A stretch of DNA of 64,000 nucleotides from Lyophyllum atratum (Eukaryota > Basidiomycota > Agaricomycetes > Agaricales > Lyophyllaceae), in assembly GCA_014905825.1 (NCBI GenBank), contig JACGCN010000014.1:1178001-1242000 (forward strand), read 5' to 3'. The stretch's first letter is position 1; each line of letters opens with the position of its first letter. This document shows, piece by piece, positions 20,590 through 30,978 of this stretch. The notes below the pieces were generated by a model. That model saw only the letters and a list, made by a program, of their open reading frames with translations. It was not told the origin of the DNA and made no database searches. A program made the position numbers and the translations under genes.

Positions 20590-22200
20590 AGTGCGGCAAT
20601 GCGAGTTACACATACAGTGCGGGTTTGGGTTGGGACTTGGCCCATATTGATAGATGTATGCTCCTCCTCGAGGAGGAGCTGTGAATGTGGTGGCTGAACG
20701 CACCCATGCACCCATGTACATTCCTCCTCAGGGAGGAGTGTGCACCAGTGTGCATGGGTGCATGGGTGTGTAAAGGCATCACACATTCCACAACTCTTCC
20801 TCCTCGTCGACGAAGAGCGATGGAGGATCCACTTAGACTATCCGAATACGTCCTCGACGAACGGTGGATGCGCATGCGAAATCTGTAAGTATAATATAAT
20901 TACACGGATGATCCACTTAGACCATTCGGATACGTCCTCGATGAACGGTGGGTGTGCATGCGAAATCGGTAAGTATAATATAATTACACGAACTCTTCGA
21001 CGAAGGCGGGCACTGCACCCAGACTGTAGGTATATGGTATCTACATCCCCGTCCCATACGTCGTCGCGGACGAATAAGACGCGTCGACGAAGGGCAACGG
21101 ATGATCCACTTGTACTATCCGCATACTTCCTCGACGAACGGTGGGTGTGCATGCGAAATCTGTAAGTATAATATAATTACACGAACAGTGCCCCGTCTTC
21201 GTCTTCGACGAAGGCGGGCACTGCACCCAGACTCTAGGTATATTGTATCTAGATTCCCGTCCCATACGTCGTCGCCAACCGATAAGACGTGTGCATACAC
21301 CTGCTGATTCTTGAGATCCCCCCTCCAACCAGCCATGACGCGTCGTGGTGCCGATACGAGGCTGTGTCCAGAACAGTCAGCGTTCAAGAAGTTGAGGGCC
21401 TGTGTCCGATTGCGGGATTGGGTGCGGGGACGAGGGCGGGGTGCAGGTCGGGTTGGTTGTGGTATCCGTGAGTTGGCCGTGGTGGTTTCGTCCCTCAACA
21501 CAGGCGCGAGCCACCGTCGTCTTGCCCCACCAACTTGAAAATGGCCAAGGGCAGGGACCAACAGGTTTCGATCGCCGTCTCGCATCCCGATTAGAGGGGA
21601 GGAGGGTAAAATGTAGCATGGTTAATAAATGGCGGGTGAGCACGCCTAGCAGACGCACCTTGACGGCTCCCCCCACCAGGGGTCTGCCGCCCCTCTCCCC
21701 GTCGTCTCTCATCCCAATTAGAGAAGAGGAGGGTTGTTGTCTCGTTCCCTGAGTCCTATCTATCAAAAATGTATCTGTGAATGCCAGTGAGATCCATTAG
21801 TACGAGTGAGAATACATAGAACCCAAAGAAATACTAAGTAAGACTTACCTTGAGAAATCCTGGTCACGGCGGGAACCGTCAATGAGAATTCAATGAGAAA
21901 GGGTAGTGGTAGGAAGGAAGAGACAAAGTGGTGGTGGTAGGAGGCAGAGAGGGGAGACGTCCTGGGAGACGTCATGGACGACGCGACGAAGAGCGACGGA
22001 TGATCCACGTAGACTAACCGTATTCGTCGTCGACGAACGGTGGGCGTGCATGCGTCGCTCGTCGTCGAGGACGTCGTGCTGCGCGCATGCCCTAAGGTAT
22101 GGGACGGGGATATATTACCATATATCTGCAGTCTGGGTGCAGTGCCCGCCGGTCGTCAAAGACGAAGACTGGGGGTCCGTGGGCCGTTAAACAGCAGATC
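20590..22200. repeat. Mosaic of short repeats around a conserved 65-80-bp unit
   Basis: The unit with GTCCTCGACGAACGGTGG, GCATGCGAAATC and GTAAGTATAATATAATTACA occurs at about 20840-20910, 20915-20990 and 21105-21185, and partly at 22005-22060. The phrase GGCGGGCACTGCACCCAGAC with a following GTATCTA block also recurs. Palindromes CTCCTCGAGGAG occur at 20330 and 20660. A block at 21424-21510 is homologous to 24636-24715. I see no supported gene. Confidence 0.6.
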
Positions 22201-22771
22201 CAAGTTCTAATAGCACGAGCCAGGAGAAGATATAAGTGATAGGTATCAAAGCGAGAATAGCACATACTGTAATGCGCGTAGTATGCAATGGAACCCTGTT
22301 GCGACGGAACGGCGCCCTAAGGTGTATATTCGATGCTTGGACCCTTTGCGTTGGGGTGAACGAAGTGTTTGCCTTCCTACCTATTTGCTTGGATTTAGAT
22401 ATTTAATTTTAAGTTTCATATGTTCGTTTCAGACGCACTCACAATCTCCATAGCACGCGCTGAATTTATGCCGTCCGAAATACGCATACATATTACAATC
22501 CGTTGCTTCCGATACACCCTGGCCCTAAGAAACTGACACAGGCGGTGATTAGGCCGGAGTCAAAGACATGAAATGAAAGGAAACACTTACCTCCGCCTAC
22601 GAACAATCCCGCATCCCCACGATAATCCGCTGACCCCTCTCGTATCCGGCCTTCGTTCGTTTTCGTCTGTATGACACGCACGCGCCATCCGCAACCCAGA
22701 CTGACTAGAGGGCTCTCAAGAATTGTAGCGGTAGAAAAAATGGGACTTACTTTGGGTAATTTGAATAGACC
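22201..22771 (-). other. Left half of a gene remnant split by transposon copy 2
   Basis: The minus strand here continues a splice-compatible text from the other side of the element: MGLFKLPK, an intron GTAAGTCC...TAGTCAG, then an exon reading VWVADGACVSYRRKRTKAGY or an alternative frame, then a GTAAGTG donor. The 8-bp target duplicate AATAGACC ends it at 22764-22771. I recognise no domain. Confidence 0.35.
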
Positions 22772-24026
22772 TAGGCTTTCGAAGTCCGGTCCGGTCCGGT
22801 TTTTGGCCCATTTTGGCCGCAACCGCGACCGGAACCGGTTGGGAAACTTACAACGGACGTGCAACCGACGACCGAACCGTGCACGACCGGTCGTTATCGG
22901 TTGCACGCACTTATCGGACCGGTTTCGACCGGTCACGACTGAACTGGGTTCCAACCGGTCGCAACTGACTTGCGACCGGTCGCGACCGACGATATGGCTG
23001 CGAAATCTACTGGAAAACTCCCCATCTCTACCTTAAGATCATATATATATTAGCTAACTAATACAGAAGAATCTACATGTAACTAATACAGAAGAACTGA
23101 AGAGTGAATTAGAAGAATGACATGAAAACATAGAGGAAGAGGACTTACAACTATAAATGACGTGCACAACGGTCGGGTGACGTGGGCGTGGTGGTGGCGT
23201 GGGCGTGGTGGGCGAGCAGTAGCAGTGGCAGGGCGGTTGGGGGATGTGATGTGGCGGGGGTGTGGGCAGGCAGTGATGATCGGGTGACTTGGGGTCGGGC
23301 AACGCGGGCGTCGCTTGGAGGTGACGTGGTGGCGGCGTGGGCGAGCAGTGGCAGGGCGGTTGGGAGATGTGACGTGGCGGCGATGTGGGCAGGCAGTGAT
23401 GACGTGGCGGCGGTCAGGACCTTTCCCGAGCCGCAGGGGGCTGCGTCGGGTTCGTTGGGTGACGTGGCCGTCGACACCGGGCTTTCCAGGGCGTGCAAGG
23501 AGTGGGGACGGCTGAAGGGGGTCCTGAGGGTCCTGGGTGCCAACTCCAGGTGGTTAGCGATCTGTTATGAGTGGTTATGGCTTCGAAGACGCACCTCGAG
23601 GCTCTCCCCCAGCTGGGGTCTGCCCTCCTCGCCTCCCCCCCATTCCCTTGTGTGACTCTCTTCCTGCTGTTGCCACAGCGGCGTCGCGTAGCTTTGTCTG
23701 GTGGCAGTCGGTGCTGATGTCGATTGGAGGGGATGGACGGGATGGACGCAGCGGTTGGGGTAGCTGGGTAGTGGTGGTGGAAGGGAATCAAAACGGCGTC
23801 GCCGTCAACGATTGCCTCGTTTGTTGATGTGCACCATGTGACTTGTCGGTTCTGACCGGTCGCGACCGGTCCTTGACCAGTTCGGCACACCGGCCATTTC
23901 CGAGCAACCGCAACCGCGGGCGTCGTAAATCCTCTGCAACCGCAACCGGAAGTCCGGTTGTTTCCGGTTGCGGTCCGGTCAAGTTGCGGTCTTTTTCGGT
24001 TGGTGCAACCGGACCTCGAAAGCCTA
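22772..24026 (+). mobile_element. Non-autonomous hAT-like DNA transposon, copy 2 (1,255 bp)
   Basis: Same length, ends and internal frames as copy 1, at a constant offset of 6,619 bp; wherever I compared the two they were identical. It is flanked by its own 8-bp target duplication AATAGACC (22764-22771 and 24027-24034), so it is an independent insertion and not part of a segmental duplication. The near-identity of the copies implies very recent transposition, so an active hAT transposase probably exists elsewhere in the genome. Confidence 0.92.
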
Positions 24027-24280
24027 AATAGACCCATGGCCCTTAGCTCGGCCCTATGCGCGCGCGCCCCCGCCTTCCTCCAGCGATACCCAATGAAAAC
24101 TGCAGGTACCCGCTTTGACCCCAGTCTGATTCGCACTGGCATTCCGCGCTGCAAGAACCGTGAGGTTGAGTAGTATGAGGGACGACGGCTTACTGATAGG
24201 CGGCGTTCGATTGGGACTTGAATTAGCGGGAAACCTTCGCGATCCGCAAGTCTCGGCTTTGGGATGAGCGGCATGTGTGA
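24027..24280 (-). other. Right half of the gene remnant split by transposon copy 2
   Basis: On the minus strand an exon reads RGMPVRIRLGSKRVPAVFIG, YRWRKAGARAHRAELRAMGL and then runs into the element. Joining across the insertion gives MGLFKLPK followed by a GTAAGT donor, so the element appears to interrupt an exon. The upstream exon reads HMPLIPKPRLADREGFPLIQ. The product is not recognised. Confidence 0.35.
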
Positions 24281-24282
24281 AA

Positions 24283-24432
24283 GTGTGAGTGAGGAAAGTG
24301 TGAGTGAGGATGTCAAGCGTGAGTGAGGATGTCGACGCTGGTGAGTGAGGATGTCGGCGCTGGTGAGTGAGGATGTCGGTGCTGGTGAGTGAGGATGTCG
24401 GTGCTGGTGAGTGAGGATGTCGGCGCTGGTAC
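24283..24432 (+). repeat. 22-bp minisatellite, about six copies
   Basis: The unit GTGAGTGAGGATGTCGGYGC followed by TG repeats head to tail, with the first copies slightly degenerate. Confidence 0.85.
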
Positions 24433-25120
24433 TGCTGAAGATGGAACGAAAATGGGAATACTGGAAATGGAAGAATGAAATCGGTAAGCGTCACTGACTC
24501 TGAGCGGTGCAAGCGGAAAGTGAGATGAAGCCGCTGGAACGGTCGAATATTGAAAGAATTCCGGCGTAATGACTCGCTGTAAGTGCTGAAACGGAAGACG
24601 GCGCGTAACGACTTGAATTGCGGGATTCCGTGCGGGGACGAGGGCGGGGTGCAGGTCCGGTTGGTCGTGGTATCCGTGGGTTGGCGTAGTGGTTTCGTCC
24701 CTCACGACAGGCGGAAGAATGTCGGGTAGGGCAGATGCGTATACAGTAAATCCTCCATGACCCCCGGGCGCAGAACCGTGAGTCGTCGTAGACAAAGAAA
24801 ACGGACGTCATAAATGTATTCTATGAATGGATCGAGGTTAGAAGATGCCCAGAAAGAAGGAGAATGAGGCAGTACTCACGGAGAAGTGACCCCAGGAGCG
24901 CGCCAGAGTTAAATCATGATGAACAGGTGTACCTGCGCTACTTGCTAGCAGGGAAGCGTAGGTGACGGGTAGAGGGAAGTAGCATACGTAAGGAACCCTC
25001 ATCAAGGAGTAATGCTCACCTCCTCGTCGACGAGGAACGCAAAGATCATACATCATAGGGTCATAGATACTGCCATTGGGCTCTTCAAGCTGTAAGTACA
25101 TTCGGGCGATAGTTTACGGG
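24433..25120. other. Gene-fragment and repeat mosaic
   Basis: A block at 24616-24715 (CGGGGACGAGGGCGGGGTGC onward) is homologous to 21424-21510. The minus strand frame here contains ALPDILPPVVRDETTTP. I cannot support a complete gene. Confidence 0.4.
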
Positions 25121-27477
25121 TCATGCGTTGCCACCATTCTCTACAATAAATTCAGGCATCGCCCCTGTCTTCAACAAGATACGGGGGGCGGGCTTAGCTC
25201 CAACCCTGGTGGCGGCGGGAGGTTGGCGCGTAAACTTCGGGAGGAACCTCGTAGGCCAAATCTTGTCCTGCTGGGCATCGGGCATCCACTCCCAACGTCT
25301 GATCCGCTTCCAAATTTCGTTCCGAGTAGTGTTGATGGTGGCGGAAGTGACCTCGTTGTTGTTGACGAACTTCAACCACTTTATGTAGTAGGGACATTTT
25401 GCGTACTGATTGTCCTCCCTGGTTTCGACGCCGCGCATCGGGAACAGCCACTTGAAGGCCCTACTCCAGTCATCCGAGCTGCCGTGCCTGTAAGCGACAC
25501 ACCGCCACACATCCGAGAGTAGGAGGTTGCTGTAAATATCCTCCCGAGCAGCGCGTCTCTGCTCGGTATCAAGTTTGAGATAAGACGGGTTGCTGATACC
25601 CTTGGGGTTGGGTGACTTGACGGCGATGTCGACGAGGAACTGGCGGTACACGTCGGAGACGAATGCATCGAGGTCTGCGGGTTGGTCCTCCGGAGCAGGA
25701 GAGGAACGGTCCTCTACGTCAGAACCGTCGTCGAAGGAAGGAGGGGGGAGGGTGTGTCCTCCAGCGGTGAGGTTGAAAAGGTTCGGCTGGGGTGCACCGG
25801 TGAAGTTGGCGTAGGCGACCATCTTGGACTTGCTGGTCGTTGAGCGAGCGCACACGATCAACTCACGACCCACGATGCTGGAGATATTATACTTCCGGTC
25901 CACCTCCAGGGGCGTCATCTTGAACAGCGCTCGAAAAGCCACTTCCGACAGAACGGGTCCACCATACCGAAGGCGGGGCGTCTGTCCTAGCATCATATGT
26001 CGGAAGAAGACGCAACCGTAGGGGTTGTAGGCGACCCGATCCGGAGGACGGCGGTTTTCTTCTTCACCCTCCTCCTCCTCCTCCTCCTCCTCCTCCTCTG
26101 CTGCTACCGGTCGACGAGCTCCTTTGTATGCGACGGTGTCGTCGTCGATGTCCACCGCCTCTGTAACGGGTAGTATCGCGTTGAGGAGCATTCTCGATGC
26201 GGAGCGGTCGTCAGGGTGAGCATGCTGTCCGTTGACGAGCCATACGCACCCCGCGGTAAGGGTTAGGGCTTCAAGTTGGACACGATGAGGAGGGTGTCCC
26301 TCGGCCTGCAGACCGAAGGTCTGGCTGACCGCCATGAGTCTGATGATACGAAAGCACCTGAAGACAGAATAATGTGAGAAACATGTAACGAATCAGGTGG
26401 AGAATGACTTACCACCACTCCTGAGGTGTAAACGAACAGAGACACCTTCGAATTTCCGAATCATCGAACTCCAACAGCACCTCCGCCGCTTTTTGGTACG
26501 GTACGCGTACCTCCAGACGGGCGCTGGAGGGATTGGCGTGGATGGCTGCGTCGTATATGGCATGGAGAGCCTCGATGTTCTTCGTAGGCTGGGTAGAGCC
26601 CATCGCTTCCGCCAGAGTGACGTGTTTCGCGTGGTGGCCAGCGTCCTTGTTGGCGACCACGGTTTTATCAGTCGTGTAGGCCTGGATGTAAGAGGCCTGG
26701 AAGTTCCCCTGCGCATGTAAGCCAGGGGTAATGCGGAAACCACTGACGGCAGTGAGGTGGCTGGCTGGATCCCGAACATATTTGGAGGAGCCCATGCGAG
26801 TGATTCGGGAGGCATGCGCATCAGGAATCTGCAAGGCCTGCTGAACGAGTGTGTTGTGGGAGGCGGTGACCCACTGCAGACATTGGGCGTCGGGACTGCT
26901 CAGCTCGATAGCGACGTCGACATACCAGTCGCCGCCTGCGGGGATCTCGGGAGCGAGCTGTGCGTCCTCGATCAAGGTGCGCAGGTAGAACTCGGCGGAA
27001 AGGTCGTCGACGTGGTGCATGGTGGTGTGCTTTGTCCCACGGACGGTATGGAGGATGAAGAAGTTCTTGGCCCAGTCGTAACCATGACCCTCAATGAGCT
27101 GCAGTGCTTCTTCCACTTCAGCGCGAATCTGGGTCGCGAGCTGGCGGACATACTCTTTGGGGATAAGTCTGGTGGCCCATTGAGGATAACCCCTGATTCT
27201 ACTCGCTCGGAGGCACTCGGTTTCGAAGGTGGCAGGCCACTCCCGTGCGACGTCTGCACCGAGGAGTATTTTAATGGCGGGGCGTAGACAGACATCGTAC
27301 CAGAATGCGCGCTCCTCCTTGGTGAGGAGCCATGCAAAACGACCTACGCCGCGCTCAGGAGTCCAGAGATCGGGGAAGAAGATGTTGAGATGGTGTCGGT
27401 CGTCCCACTTCCCAAATTCGAAGTTGGGGATTTTGTGGTACTCGACCTGGTGATGCTCTACTGGGTGATTCCCCTCC
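25121..27477 (-). CDS. Large orphan protein, N-terminus cut by a repeat
   Basis: Two exons, 27477-26413 and 26357-25121, are joined by a GT-AG intron that keeps QEWW-CFRIIRLMAVSQTFGL in frame. The readable product is about 765 aa and has no start codon: at its 5' end the coding text (NHPVEHHQVEYHKIPNFEFG) abuts the palindromic repeat that starts CTAGTATAC, and an in-frame TAG lies at the junction. Conserved-looking blocks are HHLNIFFPDLWTPERGVGRF, TTDKTVVANKDAGHHAKHV and YNPYGCVFFRHMMLGQTPRL, plus a 10-residue Glu run. There are no membrane segments or signal peptide. I recognise no family. Either the repeat truncated the gene, or ACTAG is a splice acceptor and the first exon lies further upstream. 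Confidence 0.6.
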
Positions 27478-28560
27478 TAGTATACTTCCCCGGGGTCTTC
27501 GCGCGAAGACCCCGTGCAACTTTCCTGCCATGTGGAGGGTCCGTTTCTGGGCAAATCTTTTTGTACCAAGGTGCATTCTGGACCATTTACATCATATAAA
27601 GTGGGCACAAGTGTCCGTTTGAGCATTTTGTATACATACCCTATTTTACAGCAGAATCAAGTAAGGGATCATTCTGAGTCAGAAATTTGGAGTAATTCAG
27701 CCACAGGGAACTGTTCCCTGACTCTGCCGGACTATATACGAGTTGTGCCCACTTTTCCTATGTCATAGCTACATGACAAATTAAAAATCTCGCCAATCCG
27801 ACCAAAACTGCCCCTTCAATGCTGCAGGAAAGTTTAAAAATCAATCGTTACCGACCCGCTTGGGTAGCGAAACTTTCCTGCGATGTGGAGGGTCCGCGTG
27901 TGGCCATTTCTTTTTGTACCAAGGTACATTCTGGACCATTTACATCATATGAAGTGGGCACAAGTGTCCATTTGAGCATTTTGTATACATAGCCTATTTT
28001 ACAGCAGAATCAACTAAGGGATCAATCCGAGTCAGAAATTTGGAGTAATCCAGCCAGAGAGACCCGCCCCCTGACATATACGAGTTCTTCCCACTTCTCC
28101 TATGCCATAGCTATATGACAAATCAAAAATCTCGCCAATCCGACCAAAACTGCCCCCTCAACACTGCAGAAAGGTTTAAAAATCAATGGTTACCGACCCG
28201 CTTGGGTGGCAAAACTTTCCTGCGATGTGGAGGGTCCGCGTCTGGCCATTTCTTTTTGTACCAAGGTGCATTCTGGACCATTTACATCATATAAAGTGGG
28301 CACAAGTGTCCGTTTGAGCATTTTGTATTCGTAGCCTATTTTACAGCAGAATCAACTAAGGGATCATTCGGAGGCGGAAATTTGGAGTAATTCAGCCACA
28401 GAGAATCGTCCCCTGACCCTGCCGGTGCATATATATGCTGTGCCCACTTGTCATATGCCATAGCTATATGACAAATCAAAAATCTCGCCAATCTGACCAA
28501 AACTGCCCCCTCAACGCTGCAGAAAGGTTTCAAAATGCATGTTTACCCACCTGTTTGGGT
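27478..28560. repeat. Dispersed palindromic repeat (copy 2) continuing as a 342-353-bp tandem array
   Basis: The first 105 bp match 19553-19661. From AACTTTCCTG at 27518 a unit containing GGAGGGTCCG, CTTTTTGTACCAAGGT, GTGGGCACAAGTGTCC and CAAAACTGCCCC recurs at 27871 and 28213, so there are three copies with 353- and 342-bp spacing. No coding capacity is visible. Confidence 0.88.
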
Positions 28561-30409
28561 GATGTAACCTGCCTACAACAGGACAGCGTGTAATCCTAGG
28601 TTAAGGAAGAGCCCATAGTGCAGAGGTTTGTCAATCACTGCACACAAATATACATGCGTTATGCCAGCAGGGGTTCAATTCCTTAGATCAGCCATTCGGT
28701 TTAGACTCGATCCCAGTCGCCTTGCCAGTTATCGTAATGTTTTATCTCAATGAGAGTGTGCAATGTTTAATCAGAAAAATGAGGTGTTCCGTTTTGGGAT
28801 TGTGTGAGGGGGGTAATAACTTCCAAGGCGACTGGTAGGGAATAACCGTAATCTAGTACAGGCCAAGTTTCAAACACCGACATTTTCTATAAAAGGCAGA
28901 AATCATACCACGTGAGTGCTATAATTGAAATTACACCCCAACAGTGTACCATATCCGTAACGGCTGGTATCGAGACTACATTCGGTTCATATTCAATTCT
29001 CAATCAATTCTAAATTTTCATGCTCGGAATCCCGGCGCAGGCATTCCTGTAGCGTGATTGTGTTGTGGTATACAAGCGCCCCTTGCTCAGTAGTATCTTG
29101 TGGGTATCATCATATCAGCATGTCGCAGCCTGGGTTCGACTCCCTCGGGTGACATTATCATGTCATGGATAGGATTTTTTGCCTGGAAGCATAAGAAACC
29201 GTGACTCAACCATTCATAGCATAGGGTTAGTGTATTAAACTGTATTTAAAACAGTTGCACTCCCTGGTCCAGCAACGACTCAGCCTGAAAACGACCGACA
29301 GACTGATGATAAAGCAATACCTCGACTCGCCGCTTCATAGATGGCATGGAACATCGATCACTTTGGTGGGTAGTTATTTGCCAGTTATCTGCCCGGCAAT
29401 ATCCGAGCCTGCTGGCTTTTCGTTCTGACTTGTGCTGCAGTGCATCTGAAGCCTTGTAGAGCGGTGTGTACGTACCGACACATGAATAGAACTAGGTAGT
29501 CTAGCCGCTTGCTGTATAGTGGGGAGCGAGGTGTGCAATATACAAAACAGTTATCTGCCACCACCAAAGTTATCTGCCATAAGCCGAGTTATCCGCCACT
29601 TAGTCATCAAGGCGCGTCGCGACCTCTCCCACTGCACACCATTTCTAGATTCTCTCGCTCAACCTCAAGCTACCAGCATCACCGGACGAGAACCGGTAGG
29701 TTGTTCTGTTCCTGTCACAAGATGCAATCATGCAGTCACCCTGATGACCAGATTGAAGATCCAGTAAACGATGCGGAGTACTTAATTCCAGACGAACACC
29801 GCAAACAGAAGACTGTTCGTACCTGCCGTCGTTGCCGACAAGAAACGTATCCCGGGAATAGTAACATTCTCAACCGCCCCATCGTATGCGTAGTTCGGTA
29901 TAAAAAGTGTATGTGGCTGCCGCGGGGACGATAACGGAAAGACATGTACCTGGGGAACTCGATAGATATAATCATGCTGTTAGACCCCTCAATGTATGCG
30001 CTGTTCCTGACCTTCCTTTCAAGTGTCTGAAGATTCATGTGTGCACTGGGGAATTTTTCCCTCTTCGCTTTCTTTTTCTTTCTTTTTCCCTTTTTTTCCC
30101 ACCTCGAACAGCCACCTAAGTGGTCTGAAAACCGATGGCACAGCATTGCCAGGACGGTACTTGAGGACGGAATTGTAATATATTTTACAATGTGTTGTGG
30201 CTCAACTGTCCGGTGTGCTAACGTTTGCGGGCTTTTCAAAAAAGCCCATGGTCCAGTGTTCGATTCCCGCTCACGGTGAATATTTTCAACATTTTGTCTT
30301 TGCGCGGTTAGGTTACTTGTCTCTGTGGTTTGTCTCCGCCGCTTCGTCTCTCAGCCATTTGTCTGTCTCCCTTTTTTCATATGTACATATAGATAATCTC
30401 GAAAATCTC
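28561..30409. other. AT-richer spacer with several tRNA-like B-box sequences
   Basis: B-box-like elements are GGTTCAATTCC near 28672, GGTTCGACTCC near 29132 and TGTTCGATTCCC near 30255. The last follows a stem GGGCTTTTCAAAAAAGCCC. Partial A-box-like text precedes each. None folds into a convincing tRNA by eye. A frame at 29700-29935 with three CxxC-like pairs (CSCHKMQSCS, CRRCRQ) is too short to call. Confidence 0.4.
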
Positions 30410-30766
30410 CACCATACAGTTAATTCAAGCAGAGTTGCACTTGTTGCGCAGGACTGATTATGTAAATGCTGACATAAATTGTTTTGTTACCTCTTCCGTC
30501 TCGAAATTTTCAACTAGGCTTCATGCTCACAATGTGAGCACAAAATGGGTAGAATTGGACAATATCGAGACCTACTATGGCCGTTCCCACCATACAGTTA
30601 ATTCAAGCAGAGTTGCACTTGTTGCGCAGCACTGATTATGTAAATGCTGACGTAAATTGTTGTGTTACCTCTTTCTTATCGAAATTTTCAACTAGGCTTC
30701 ATGCTCACAATGTGAGCACAATGGGTAGAATTGGACAATATTGAGACCTACTATGAGCCGTTCCTT
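30410..30766 (+). repeat. 178-bp tandem duplication
   Basis: The block beginning CACCATACAGTTAATTCAAG and ending near GGCCGTTCC occurs at 30410 and again at 30588 with few differences. Confidence 0.88.
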
Positions 30767-30799
30767 ACAACAGATCTCGCGTGTGACACCATCTCCATG

Positions 30800-30875
30800 G
30801 ATCGGGCTCGTTGAAAAATAATGGCATCATGTCGACTCGAACCGTATCGCTCGTCCGTTAGGCCACGCTAAGGGT
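30800..30875 (-). other. tRNA-like sequence
   Basis: The minus strand contains GTGGCCTAACGG (A-box-like) and GGTTCGAGTCG (B-box-like) at tRNA-like spacing, but I cannot pair a 7-bp acceptor stem. It may be a decayed tRNA. Confidence 0.35.
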
Positions 30876-30978
30876 TACCAGGATCCCGCTTGAGGCACTG
30901 ACCACAGCTACTATTTTCGCACCATCACATCAATATCCGAGCCAACCTTTCCCTTGTACATCCAACAAGTGTATCGTC

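Noticed and set aside
24283..24432. Possible CRISPR-like array
   Set aside because: Units are contiguous 22-bp tandem repeats without variable spacers, and the genome is eukaryotic.
25121..27477. Orphan gene as a KDZ or other transposase
   Set aside because: It lies near accessory genes, but I see no RNase H-type catalytic triad or zinc-cluster motif that would support that call.
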